DNA of 32,412 nucleotides from JADJWR01 sp964509545 (GCA_964509545.1 CAZDXQ010000045.1:1-32412), one strand, 5' to 3'; shown: positions 1 to 7,477, counted from the first letter of the stretch. Numbers and translations: made by a program. Notes: generated from the letters alone by a model not told the origin.

Positions 1-32
1 CCCTGCGGCGCTGCACTCCCGCCACCTTCATG

Positions 33-252
33 ACACGGAGGGCAGGCCAGTGAGCCCGCCGGGCCGCCCCAAGGGCGAATCCCTGAGCGCGCAGCGCGAG
101 GGTAGTCCAGTGAGTGGGCCGGGCCGTCCCGCGGCCGCGCTCGCAGGCGCGGCCGGTTTCGTGGGGGCGGGCGCAAGCAGTTGCGCTCGCCGCAACCCGC
201 TCCGCCCCAAGCGCGAATGCTTCTAGCGTCAGCGAGGAGATCGCCCAGTGAG
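33..252 (+). repeat. Degenerate ~60-bp repeat, three copies, reaching the pdxA start
   Basis: Three degenerate copies of one unit end in CAGTGAG at 48, 108 and 246. The first two are exactly 60 bp apart. The second and third match over CCGCCCCAAG (64 and 202) through GAGG to CAGTGAG, at a constant offset of 138. All three lie in one reading frame with pdxA. The frame opening at GTG 50 encodes GRPKGESLSAQREGSPVS; the last copy carries a TAG at 224-226 and then supplies the GAGGAGA ribosome site and GTG start of pdxA. Similar GRPKGESLSAQREGSP-type peptides are familiar to me from betaproteobacterial gene starts, but that is recollection, not a search. No other gene is visible in 1-247. Confidence 0.75.
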
Positions 253-1201
253 CCGGCCGATCGCGATTACCAGCGGTGAGCCGGCCGGCATCGGGCCGGA
301 AATCGCGCTGGCCGTGGCAGCCTCCGCCGGCGCGCCGATGGTGCTGATCGGCGACGCGCAGTGGCTGCGCCGGACGGCGAGTTCGTGCGGCATCGCCTGG
401 CCGCTGCCGGCGCAGGTGTCGATCGAGCATGTGCCGCTCGCCGCGCCGGTCGCCGCCGGCCGGCTCGATCCGCGCAATGCGCATTACGTGCTGCGCACGC
501 TCGACGCGGCGATCGACGGCTGCCTGCGCGGCCGCTACGCGGCGATGGTGACCGCGCCCGTGCAGAAGAGCGTCATCATGGACGCCGGCGTGCCGTTTTC
601 GGGCCACACCGAGTATCTGGCGGCGAGGACGAGCACGCCGCACGTGGTGATGATGCTGATCGGCGGCGGCCTGCGCGTGGCGCTGGCCACCACGCACCTG
701 CCGCTGGCCGAGGTGCCGCGGGCGATCACCGCCGGGACCCTGGCGGCCACGCTCGATGTGCTCGACCACGATCTGCGCCTGCGCTTCGGCATCGCGGCGC
801 CGCGCATCGGTGTTGCCGGGCTGAACCCGCACGCCGGTGAGGGCGGCCACCTCGGGCGCGAGGAGATCGAGGTGATCGCGCCGGCGCTGGCGGCGGCGCG
901 CGCGCGCGGCATCGATGCCGCCGGACCGCTGCCCGCCGACACGCTTTTTGTGCCCGCGACGCTGGCCCGCTTCGATGCCGTGCTGGCCATGTTTCACGAC
1001 CAGGGACTGCCGGTGCTCAAGCATGCGAGCTTCGGCCATGGCGTGAACGTGACCCTTGGCCTGCCGTTCGTGCGCACGTCGGTCGATCACGGTACGGCGC
1101 TGGATCTGGCAGGAAAGAAACTGGCGGATTGCGGCAGCATGGCGGCGGCGCTGGCGCTGGCTGTCGAGCTGGCCGGGCGGGCCGCGGCGGCGCGGGCATG
1201 A
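248..1201 (+). CDS. pdxA: 4-hydroxythreonine-4-phosphate dehydrogenase PdxA
   Basis: PdxA oxidises 4-phosphohydroxy-L-threonine with NAD(P)+, and the product decarboxylates to 3-amino-2-oxopropyl phosphate, a step of the DXP-dependent pyridoxal 5'-phosphate pathway in the cytoplasm. The 317-residue length is close to the family norm. The N-terminus has the family's ITSGEPAGIGPEI. The three metal-binding histidines are visible as His150 (TTHLPL), His195 (NPHAGE) and His250 (MFHDQG), each exactly 16 residues earlier than in the E. coli enzyme. The start is GTG 248 behind GAGGAGA at 234-240. The stop TGA overlaps the ATG of the next gene (ATGA), which suggests translational coupling. pdxA next to rsmA is a classic proteobacterial arrangement; surA, often just upstream, would lie outside the window. 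Confidence 0.96.
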   Translation: MSRPIAITSGEPAGIGPEIALAVAASAGAPMVLIGDAQWLRRTASSCGIAWPLPAQVSIEHVPLAAPVAAGRLDPRNAHYVLRTLDAAIDGCLRGRYAAMVTAPVQKSVIMDAGVPFSGHTEYLAARTSTPHVVMMLIGGGLRVALATTHLPLAEVPRAITAGTLAATLDVLDHDLRLRFGIAAPRIGVAGLNPHAGEGGHLGREEIEVIAPALAAARARGIDAAGPLPADTLFVPATLARFDAVLAMFHDQGLPVLKHASFGHGVNVTLGLPFVRTSVDHGTALDLAGKKLADCGSMAAALALAVELAGRAAAARA

Positions 1202-1587
1202 TCACGGTCGACGCGTTCGCGGACTGGCTGCGCCGCTACGGCGAGGCATGGATCGCCGGCGATCCGCACGCGGCACTGCGGCTCTTTACGGACGACGCTG
1301 CCTATCACGAGAAGCCGTTTGAAGCACCGATGCGCGGCCACGAGGCCATCCGCCGCTACTGGACCGAGGGCGCGCAGGACGGCCAGCGCGATGTGAGCTT
1401 CGCCGCGCAGCCGATCGGCATCGACGGCGACACCGGCCATGCGCGCTGGCAGGCGACGTTCGTTCGCGTGCCGACCGCCTCGTTCGTCGAACTCGATGGC
1501 GTGCTCGCGGCGAGCTTCGCAGCGGATGGCCGCTGCCGCGAGTTCCGCGAGTGGTGGCACCGGCGCGAGACGCCCGCCTCGCGTTGA
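1198..1587 (+). CDS. NTF2/SnoaL-like small protein
   Basis: This 129-residue protein has the look of the SnoaL/NTF2-like fold. The N-terminal helix carries WLRRYGEAWIAGDPHAALRLF, typical of the helix lining the cone-shaped pocket. It is followed by the frequent AYHEKPF...GHEAIRRYW segment and a C-terminal sheet ending CREFREWWHRRE. The fold is used both by small enzymes and by binding proteins, so no reaction can be assigned. The ATG at 1198 overlaps the pdxA stop, and the TGA at 1585-1587 overlaps the rsmA ATG, so it lies inside the pdxA-rsmA operon and is probably co-translated. There is no signal peptide. Membership of the fold is fairly sure; the role is unknown. Confidence 0.85.
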   Translation: MITVDAFADWLRRYGEAWIAGDPHAALRLFTDDAAYHEKPFEAPMRGHEAIRRYWTEGAQDGQRDVSFAAQPIGIDGDTGHARWQATFVRVPTASFVELDGVLAASFAADGRCREFREWWHRRETPASR

Positions 1588-2384
1588 TGCAGGGACACCG
1601 CGCGCGCCGGCGCTTCTCGCAGAACTTCCTGCACGACGCGCACTACGTCGAGCGCATCATCGCCGCGATCGACCCGCAGCCGGGCGATCGCATCGTCGAA
1701 ATCGGTCCGGGCCTCGGTGCGCTGACCGGTCCGCTGCTGGCGCGCGCTCAGGCGATCACTGCGGTGGAGATCGACCGCGACCTGGCGCAGCGGCTGCGCC
1801 AGCGTTTCGGCCCGCAGCAACTGGCGCTGATCCAAGGCGATGCCCTCCAGCTCGACTGGGCGGCGCTGGCGGCTGCCGACGCGCGGCCGCTGCGCATCGT
1901 CGGCAACCTGCCGTATCACATCAGCACGCCGCTGCTGTTCGCGCTGCTTGCGGTGACCGCACGCGTGCGCGACCAGCATTTCATGTTGCAGAAGGAGGTC
2001 GTCGACCGCATGGTCGCCGCGCCCGGCGGCAGGGACTACGGGCGGCTTTCGGTGATGCTGCAGTTCCGCTATCGCGTGGCGCGCCTGTTCGTCGTGCCGC
2101 CCGGGGCCTTCTCACCGGTGCCGAAGGTCAGTTCGGCGATCGTCCGGCTCGTACCGAGGCCGCAGGCCGAACTGCCGGCCGTCGACGAGCCGACGTTCGC
2201 GCGCGTTGTCACCGCCGCCTTCGGCCAGCGCCGCAAGACGCTGCGCAACGCGCTGGCCGGTGTGCTCGACGAGGCGTCGATCCGCGCCTGCGGAATCGAT
2301 CCCGGCGCACGCGCCGAAACGCTGCCGGTCGCGGACTTCGTCGCGCTGGCGCAGCGGACTGCGCTGATCGCTACGCACACGTGA
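1587..2384 (+). CDS. rsmA: 16S rRNA (adenine1518-N6/adenine1519-N6)-dimethyltransferase RsmA (KsgA)
   Basis: RsmA dimethylates two adjacent adenines in the 3' terminal helix of 16S rRNA with S-adenosylmethionine, late in 30S assembly. The 265-residue protein opens with RRRFSQNFLHD, the family's signature start. It carries SAM motif I EIGPGLGALTG around residues 38-48, the acidic EID at 61-63 and the catalytic NLPY at 107-110. The C-terminal part (FGQRRKTLRNAL) matches the rRNA-binding domain. The start chosen is ATG 1587, overlapping the preceding stop as TGATG; a longer frame to 1551 would add residues the family does not have. It is the last gene of the pdxA cluster and faces the prolyl oligopeptidase gene. 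Confidence 0.96.
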   Translation: MQGHRARRRFSQNFLHDAHYVERIIAAIDPQPGDRIVEIGPGLGALTGPLLARAQAITAVEIDRDLAQRLRQRFGPQQLALIQGDALQLDWAALAAADARPLRIVGNLPYHISTPLLFALLAVTARVRDQHFMLQKEVVDRMVAAPGGRDYGRLSVMLQFRYRVARLFVVPPGAFSPVPKVSSAIVRLVPRPQAELPAVDEPTFARVVTAAFGQRRKTLRNALAGVLDEASIRACGIDPGARAETLPVADFVALAQRTALIATHT

Positions 2385-2392
2385 AGCAAGGC

Positions 2393-2580
2393 ATTTGCCA
2401 CGGATGAGCAGGGACCCCAGTAAGAAACCGGCCGCGGATGAACACGGGGTGAAGAAAGAGACCGGCCACGGATGAACACGGATGAATACGGATTGAAAAA
2501 GGACACTTGCCACGGACGAGCCGAACTGGCGGCAACCGCCGTCATCCTTCATCCGTGTCATCCGTGTCCATCCGTGGCGA
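2393..2580. repeat. CCACGGATGAACACGGAT-type repeats with a large inverted repeat
   Basis: The gap between the convergent rsmA and oligopeptidase genes is filled by copies of one motif. Direct copies include ttgccacgga at about 2396 and 2508, and accggccRcggatgaacacgg twice near 2440 and 2461. The segment 2465-2493 is an inverted match to 2551-2578 with about two mismatches and one indel, and a GGCGG-CAA-CCGCC hairpin (2528-2540) sits in the loop. Transcribed from either side this would fold into a long stem, so it could end or protect both convergent transcripts; that is inference. There is no T-run typical of an intrinsic terminator and no coding signal. The motif is a dispersed intergenic repeat in many proteobacteria, from memory. 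Confidence 0.7.
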
Positions 2581-2592
2581 AATGCTCTTGCT

Positions 2593-4779
2593 TTACGGCG
2601 CCTGGAAACCCGGCTCGCCGAACTGCCACAGCAGGAACGACAGGATGTCGGCGCGCTCGGCATTGCGCTGTGCCTTGGTGCTGCCGATCCCGTGGCCGGA
2701 GTCGTAGTCGAGCCGCAGCAGCACTGGCCGACCACCGGTGCTGGCCTGCTGCAGCCGCGCCGCCGTCTTCGTGCTCTGCCAGACCTCGACGCGCGGATCG
2801 TTCACGCCGTGCGTAAGCAGCACGGCCGGGTACTTCACCCCGTCGCGGATCTGGTGATAGGTGCTCATCGCCAGCAGCGCGCGCAGGCCTTCTTCGGTCT
2901 TGAACGTCCCGAACTCCGGGATGTTCGCCGGGCCGGTGCCTTCGAGTTCGGCACGCACCATGTCGAGCGCGCCGACCGAGGCGACGACGGCAGCGAACAG
3001 GTCCGGCCTTTCGGTCATGGCGCGGCCGACGAGGATGCCGCCGGCGCTGCCGCCCCAGATGCCGAGTCTCGCCGGCGACGTGTAGCCCTTTTTCACCAGG
3101 TATTCGGCGGTGGCGATGAAGTCCTTCCATGTGTTCGGCTTGGTCGCCTGCTTGCCGGCGCGGTACCAGTCCTGGCCAAACGCGCCCGAGCCGCGCGGGT
3201 TGGCCACGGCGAAGATGCCGCCACGCTCCAGCCACGCCAGTCGCCACAGCGAGAACCACGGCTCCTCGGTGATGCCATAGCTGGCGTAGCCGTACAGCAG
3301 CGTCGGATTCGCGCCGTCGAGCTTCAGGCCGCGCTTGTGGATGATCGATAGCGGAACCTGCGCGCCGTCGTGGCTCGGCACCAGGACCTCGCTGGCGACG
3401 TAGTCGGGCAATGCATCGTATGGTCCGCGCGGCTGCATCCCGGTGTTGACCACGTCGAAACCTGGAGCCTTGCCGGCGACGCGATAGACCTGCGGCGCGC
3501 GGGTCCAGCTCTGCAGCGTCAGCAGCACGCCCGGCAGGCGGTGCTCGGCGCCGGCCATCTCGAAGCTGCCGGCAAGCGGCAGCCTGACCTCGACCGGCTT
3601 TGCGCCCCTGGCGGTGCCGACGTGCAACAGCCTCGATACCGTGCCGTCGCGGCGGCTGATATACAGGCCGTCGGCGGCGCGCGACATGCCCGTGATCACC
3701 CCAGCGCCTTCGGCAATCACCACGCGGGCCGAGGCGAGATCGGGCGCGGCGAGCGAAGTCTCCAGCACTCGAAAGCGCGGCGCGCCCTTGTGCGTCAGCA
3801 CGAACAGGCGTTCGCCGATGACCTCGAAGGCGGTGACATCGTCGCTGCGGTCGATCACCTTGCGCCATTGCGCGCGGCCGGCTGTCACGTCGGCCAGCGG
3901 CGCCAGATACAGCGACAGTTCGCGGTCGGTGCCGTGCTGGACTTGGCCGGCGGCCCAGCGCGTGCCGGGCAACGGAAACACATAAGGACTTTCGCCGCTT
4001 TCCTCGATCTTCACCCCGGGCGTGTCGAAGGCGAGAACGCTCGGCGCCTGCTCGGCATCGGCGCCGATCTTCACCAGCAGCGAGCGCAGTTTCTGGTCGC
4101 GCTCGACCTCGGCCATGCCCGGCTTCATTTCCTGCTGGCGGGTGAAGAAGAAACCGCTGTCGTCGGGCAGCCAGGCGATGCCGCCGTAGCGGGCGCGCGA
4201 GATCGGGCCCAGGACGCGGCGGCCGGTGCGCGTTTCGATGACGTGGATCTCGGCCATTTCCGAGCCGCCCGCGGAGATGCCGTAAGCGACCAGGCGGCCG
4301 TTGTTCGACGGCGCGAAGTAGTTGATGGCATGCGGCGTTCCGGTCTGCCGTGCGATCGCCTCAGGGTCGACCAGCAGCTTTTCCGCGCCGCGCAACCCGC
4401 GCCGCACATAAAGCTTGAACTGGTTGTCCTGATGGCCGCGCTTCTCGTAGAAATACAGATTGCCGGGACGGCGCTGCACGTCGACCACGCGCGCCGAGAC
4501 GGCATCGTCATAGCGATCGATCCGCTGCGCCAGTGGCGCGCGGCCGGGAATCAGGTCGAGCATCGCGCGGGCGTAATCGGCCTGCGCCCGCATCCAGCGG
4601 CTGACCTCCGGGTCGTCGCGGTTCTCGAGGTAGCGGAACGGATCTTCGACCGTGATGCCGAAGTGCGTTTCCTGTAGCGGCCTCGGCACGGCTGCCGGCG
4701 GCGGCTCGATCGACAGGGCGGCGAGCGGCAACAGCGCCGCGCACAGGATCGCCGCGAACAGGCGCCCGAGCGTCACCAT
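2593..4779 (-). CDS. Secreted prolyl oligopeptidase, family S9A
   Basis: This is a serine peptidase of the prolyl oligopeptidase family, which cleaves short peptides after proline. Of 728 residues, the first ~23 form a hydrophobic signal peptide, so it likely acts in the periplasm. An N-terminal segment (RPLQETHFGITVEDPFRYLE) typical of S9A is followed by the beta-propeller region and then the alpha/beta hydrolase domain. The catalytic triad is visible at about Ser578 (GGSAGG), Asp661 (GVNDPRV) and His696 (SGHG), with spacing close to that of known S9A enzymes. The ATG is at 4777-4779. The gene lies 16 bp after gloA on the same strand and is probably co-transcribed with it. The 3' end faces rsmA across the repeat-filled gap. 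Substrate preference within S9 cannot be read from sequence. Confidence 0.93.
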   Translation of the reverse strand: MVTLGRLFAAILCAALLPLAALSIEPPPAAVPRPLQETHFGITVEDPFRYLENRDDPEVSRWMRAQADYARAMLDLIPGRAPLAQRIDRYDDAVSARVVDVQRRPGNLYFYEKRGHQDNQFKLYVRRGLRGAEKLLVDPEAIARQTGTPHAINYFAPSNNGRLVAYGISAGGSEMAEIHVIETRTGRRVLGPISRARYGGIAWLPDDSGFFFTRQQEMKPGMAEVERDQKLRSLLVKIGADAEQAPSVLAFDTPGVKIEESGESPYVFPLPGTRWAAGQVQHGTDRELSLYLAPLADVTAGRAQWRKVIDRSDDVTAFEVIGERLFVLTHKGAPRFRVLETSLAAPDLASARVVIAEGAGVITGMSRAADGLYISRRDGTVSRLLHVGTARGAKPVEVRLPLAGSFEMAGAEHRLPGVLLTLQSWTRAPQVYRVAGKAPGFDVVNTGMQPRGPYDALPDYVASEVLVPSHDGAQVPLSIIHKRGLKLDGANPTLLYGYASYGITEEPWFSLWRLAWLERGGIFAVANPRGSGAFGQDWYRAGKQATKPNTWKDFIATAEYLVKKGYTSPARLGIWGGSAGGILVGRAMTERPDLFAAVVASVGALDMVRAELEGTGPANIPEFGTFKTEEGLRALLAMSTYHQIRDGVKYPAVLLTHGVNDPRVEVWQSTKTAARLQQASTGGRPVLLRLDYDSGHGIGSTKAQRNAERADILSFLLWQFGEPGFQAP

Positions 4780-4795
4780 CTCGCAGGCCGGCGCG

Positions 4796-5179
4796 TCAGC
4801 GCGTCTGGATCAGTTCGATCTTGTAGCCGTCGGGGTCGGTGACGAAGGCGATCACCGTCGTGCCGCCCTTCACCGGTCCGGGTTCGCGCGTCACGTTGCC
4901 GCCGGCAGCCTTGATCCGCTCGCAGGCGGCATAGGCGTCGTCCACGGCGATAGCGACATGGCCGAAGGCACCGCCCATTTCGTAGCGGTCGACACCATAG
5001 TTGTAGGTGAGTTCGAGCACGGCGTGCTCGGACTCCGGCCCGTAGCCGACAAAGGCGAGCGAGTACTTCTGCTCGGGCCGGTCGGTGGTGCGCAGCAGTT
5101 GCATGCCGAGCACCTTGGTGTAGAAATCGATCGCGCGCTGCAGGTCGCCGACACGCAGCATGGTGTGCAGGATTCTCAT
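4796..5179 (-). CDS. gloA: Lactoylglutathione lyase (glyoxalase I)
   Basis: GloA isomerises the hemithioacetal of methylglyoxal and glutathione to S-lactoylglutathione, the first step of methylglyoxal detoxification. The 127-residue protein is a single vicinal-oxygen-chelate domain with the betaalphabetabetabeta repeat twice. The four metal ligands of the E. coli Ni-type enzyme fall at identical positions: His5, Glu56, His74 and Glu122. The MRILHTMLRVGDLQRAIDFY start and GFGHVAIAV-like centre (AFGHVAIAV, 71-79) are family hallmarks. The ATG is at 5177-5179 with GGAG about 10 nt upstream. An out-of-frame ATG at 5186 lies between. It sits at the far end of the glyQS/plsC block, a position where many betaproteobacteria carry gloA. 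Confidence 0.95.
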   Translation of the reverse strand: MRILHTMLRVGDLQRAIDFYTKVLGMQLLRTTDRPEQKYSLAFVGYGPESEHAVLELTYNYGVDRYEMGGAFGHVAIAVDDAYAACERIKAAGGNVTREPGPVKGGTTVIAFVTDPDGYKIELIQTR

Positions 5180-5275
5180 CGCCCATCGCTCCGGCAGGTC
5201 TGGACCGGCCGCAGCGTAGCGCAGCGCGCGGCGCCGATGGGCGACGATGTTTACGGAATCACGGCGCCGGCGCGA

Positions 5276-5602
5276 TCACTTCTTCGCCTGCTGCCGGTCG
5301 TGCTTCTGCCTGGCGATGCGCCGGCTCTGCCGGTCCTGCGCCTTTTCGATGCCGACCCGCTCGCGGGCCGTGATCTTGCCGTCAGCGGCGGCGGCGTCCT
5401 CCATCTTCTGCACCCGCTGCTGCCCCTTGTCGAGCCGACGTGCCTCGCGCTTGTTCAGCTGCCCCGAGGCCTGCCCCTTTTCGATGCGCGTGGCCTGGTT
5501 CTCCTGCCGCTGGTCGATGCGCGGCGTACTGGGAGTCTGTGCAGCGGCGTTGACGGACAGCGCGGCCAGCGCCGCGGCGGTGATCAGATGAGCGATTCGC
5601 AT
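5276..5602 (-). CDS. Small secreted Lys/Arg-rich protein with EF-hand-like motifs
   Basis: This 108-residue protein starts with a clear signal peptide (MRIAHLITAAALAALSVNAAAQ, cleavage likely after AAAQ or nearby). The mature part is strongly charged and helical and contains two repeated motifs of the form QxxRIxKGxxSGxLxxxEAxxLxxGQ and ADGKITxxERxxIxxAQ. The second resembles an EF-hand loop (D-x-A-A-x-D-G-x-I-T). Such proteins occur widely in Burkholderiales with no assigned function. The start ATG at 5600-5602 has a strong GGGGAGAA site upstream; a longer frame to 5791 would run without a signal peptide into the adjacent mobile element and is not preferred. Calcium binding is possible but unproven, since the loop is degenerate. 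Confidence 0.85.
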   Translation of the reverse strand: MRIAHLITAAALAALSVNAAAQTPSTPRIDQRQENQATRIEKGQASGQLNKREARRLDKGQQRVQKMEDAAAADGKITARERVGIEKAQDRQSRRIARQKHDRQQAKK

Positions 5603-5723
5603 GGTTGTTCTCCCCGGTGGGTGGGCTGGACCGAACATTCGATCCGGGGGCAACGATAGCCGCCGGTCGATATGACTGTCGTTGACGATGTGTAACCAGC
5701 CGCAAGCGAGACGGCCGCGTTCA

Positions 5724-5846
5724 GAGGTTGTGAATAAATCTGCTGCGCGTCCCGATCTCGCGCCGGCGCTGCTCGCCGTACGACTCTGCACAGGTCCGCT
5801 GCTTGGCTCGACCTCGGGCCGCTCGCGACGATTTCTTCACAACCTC
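5724..5846. mobile_element. 123-bp MITE-like element with 17-bp inverted ends and TCA target duplication
   Basis: The ends GAGGTTGTGAATAAATC (5724-5740) and, inverted, GAGGTTGTGAAGAAATC (5830-5846) match at 16 of 17 positions. The element is flanked on both sides by TCA (5721-5723 and 5847-5849), as expected for a 3-bp target duplication; the right TCA is the stop codon of the YgjP-like gene read on the - strand. The 123 bp hold no plausible gene. The size, terminal repeats and duplication fit a non-autonomous miniature element. A T-N-A target is used by some IS5-family (IS1031-group) elements, so that kind of parent is possible, but no transposase is present here to confirm it. Confidence 0.65.
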
Positions 5847-6653
5847 TCAGATCGGCAGCGTGCCGAGGTCGATCTTCCGCACTTGGTCTCGTGCGTCCTC
5901 GAACTCGGGCAGCAGCCGGCCGACCGTCGCCCAGAAGCGCGGGCCGTGGTTCATTTCCTGCAGGTGCGCCAGCTCGTGCGCGACGACATAGTCGATCACC
6001 GGCAGCGAGAAATGCACCAGCCGCCAGTTGAGCCGGATGTGGCCGTCGTGCGAGCAGGCGCCCCACTGCGAGCGGGCCGAGGACAGCGACCACGAGCGCG
6101 GCTGCGCTGTCTGGCGCGCGGCGAGCAGTTGCAGGCGGTGGCCCAGAACGCGCCGCGCTTCCGTGCGCAGCCAGGCCTGCACCGCGTCGCGCACCTGCGT
6201 CTCGCCGGCCTGCGGCGGCAGCGCGACGTGCAGTTCGGCCGATCCGGCGTCGACGCCGGTGCGATCGATATCGGCGCGCAGGCGCAGGATCACCGGCGCG
6301 CCGAGAAACTGCAGCGAGCCGCCGTCGGCGAAGCGCAGTTGCGGCAGCGGCTGGCGCGCCCGCCAGTCGCGCCATTCCACGAGCTTGCGCCGGATCCAGC
6401 GCTGCTTCTCGACGATCGCGGCCTCGATTTCGGCCAGGCTTACCCAGCGCGGCGCGGCGATCGTCAGGCCGCGGTCGTCGATGGTGAAGCCGATCGAGTG
6501 GCGCCGGGCGCGGCGCAGCGTGTAGTCGATACGATCATTGCCAAGCACCAGGCGATGGCTGCCCCGCGGGACCGGCGGCGCCGCGGCGGGGGCGGCCGGC
6601 TCCTCGAAAGCCAGCGGCAATTGCTGCCCGTCGAGGGTCGCGATGCGCTTCAA
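5847..6653 (-). CDS. YgjP-like metal-dependent peptidase (DUF45/M48-related)
   Basis: The 268-residue protein carries the zinc-peptidase motif HELAH at 226-230 with a third likely ligand at His236 (HELAHLQEMNHGPRFW), the signature of the YgjP/DUF45 family. Upstream, RRARRHSIGFTIDDRGLTIAAP and the SWSLSSARSQWGACSHDGHIRLNWRL block are also typical. No signal peptide is present, so it is probably cytoplasmic. Members of the family are linked to restriction-modification or to housekeeping clusters, but the substrate is unknown. The start is TTG at 6651-6653, overlapping the TGA of plsC (TTGA), which argues for coupling. The stop codon is formed by the TCA duplicated by the neighbouring mobile element. 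Confidence 0.92.
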   Translation of the reverse strand: MKRIATLDGQQLPLAFEEPAAPAAAPPVPRGSHRLVLGNDRIDYTLRRARRHSIGFTIDDRGLTIAAPRWVSLAEIEAAIVEKQRWIRRKLVEWRDWRARQPLPQLRFADGGSLQFLGAPVILRLRADIDRTGVDAGSAELHVALPPQAGETQVRDAVQAWLRTEARRVLGHRLQLLAARQTAQPRSWSLSSARSQWGACSHDGHIRLNWRLVHFSLPVIDYVVAHELAHLQEMNHGPRFWATVGRLLPEFEDARDQVRKIDLGTLPI

Positions 6654-7435
6654 AGGGCTCGGGCCGAGGTGTTACGGAACCTGGAATCGATGCGGCTGTT
6701 GGCGACGTAAGGGCCGCTGTAGCGATGCGGCACCAGGCGCCGCATCTCGGTCTCGATCCAGGATTCCACGAGCGCGTTGACCTGTTCCGCCGTCTTGCCC
6801 TCGGGCGAGACCGGCGCGCCGATGCTGACCGTGACTTCGCCCGGCGTCTTCAGGAACAGGCGGCGCGGCCAGACCTCGCCACTGTTGACCGCGATGGGCA
6901 CGACCGGCGTGCCGGTGCGCACGGCAAGACGCGCGCCGCCGGTCTTGTAGCGACGGGTCGATCCCGGCGGCGTGCGTGTGCCCTCGGGAAAGATGACGAT
7001 CCACCAGCCGTCGCGCAGGTGCTGCTCGCCCTGCGTCACCACCTGCTCGAAGGCATCCTGGCCGCGGCTGCGGTCGATGTTGATCATGCGCAGCGACGCC
7101 ATCGCCCAGCCGAAGAACGGCACCAGGTGCAGTTCGCGCTTGTAGACGAAGGTCAGTTGCCGCGGCGCGAACGACGGCAGCCAGAAGGTTTCCCAGGTCG
7201 ACTGGTGCTTGGGCAGCAGGATCGCCGGGCCGTCGGGCAGGTTGTGCCAGCCTTCGACGCGCCAGGTGATGCCGCAGACGCGCCGCGCGGCGAGGATCGC
7301 AAAGCGGGTCCACAGCGTGCACAGCCAGTAGCGCGTCGCGATCGGCCGCACGACGCTGGCCAGAACGACAAACGACCACGGGATCACCGTCGCCGTGAGC
7401 AGCAGCAGGTACAGCGCCGAACGCAGATAGTTCAT
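6650..7435 (-). CDS. plsC: 1-acyl-sn-glycerol-3-phosphate acyltransferase
   Basis: PlsC transfers an acyl chain to the sn-2 position of lysophosphatidate to make phosphatidate at the inner membrane. The 261-residue protein begins with a long hydrophobic helix (about 5-27). It then shows acyltransferase block I KHQSTWET (76-83, the acidic residue of the usual HX4D being Glu82), block II around FFGWAMASLRMINIDR, block III FPEGTR (149-154) and block IV VVPIAVNSG. The ATG is at 7433-7435. It follows glyS after a 42-bp gap filled by a palindromic repeat. Some betaproteobacteria have gmhB between glyS and plsC; no gmhB is seen here. Confidence 0.94.
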   Translation of the reverse strand: MNYLRSALYLLLLTATVIPWSFVVLASVVRPIATRYWLCTLWTRFAILAARRVCGITWRVEGWHNLPDGPAILLPKHQSTWETFWLPSFAPRQLTFVYKRELHLVPFFGWAMASLRMINIDRSRGQDAFEQVVTQGEQHLRDGWWIVIFPEGTRTPPGSTRRYKTGGARLAVRTGTPVVPIAVNSGEVWPRRLFLKTPGEVTVSIGAPVSPEGKTAEQVNALVESWIETEMRRLVPHRYSGPYVANSRIDSRFRNTSARAL

Positions 7436-7436
7436 C

Positions 7437-7473
7437 GGAAATTGGAGTCTGACCCCAATTTTCCCAATTTTCC
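7437..7473. repeat. GGGGTCAGACTCC-type palindrome between plsC and glyS
   Basis: Positions 7437-7464 form an imperfect palindrome, GGAAATTGGAGTC...GACCCCAATTTTCC, followed by a partial direct copy (ccaattttcc, 7464-7473). It fills nearly all of the 42 bp between the plsC start and the glyS stop. It is more AT-rich than the surrounding genes. The core AATTGGGGTCAGACTCCAATT is a dispersed intergenic repeat in proteobacterial genomes as far as I recall. It could form a hairpin in the polycistronic message between the two genes. Confidence 0.65.
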
Positions 7474-7477
7474 TGGC

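Noticed and set aside
50..226. A 58-codon frame from GTG 50 as an independent gene
   Set aside because: It is built from degenerate repeats and a low-complexity stretch; I treat it as a repeat leader, not a functional protein.
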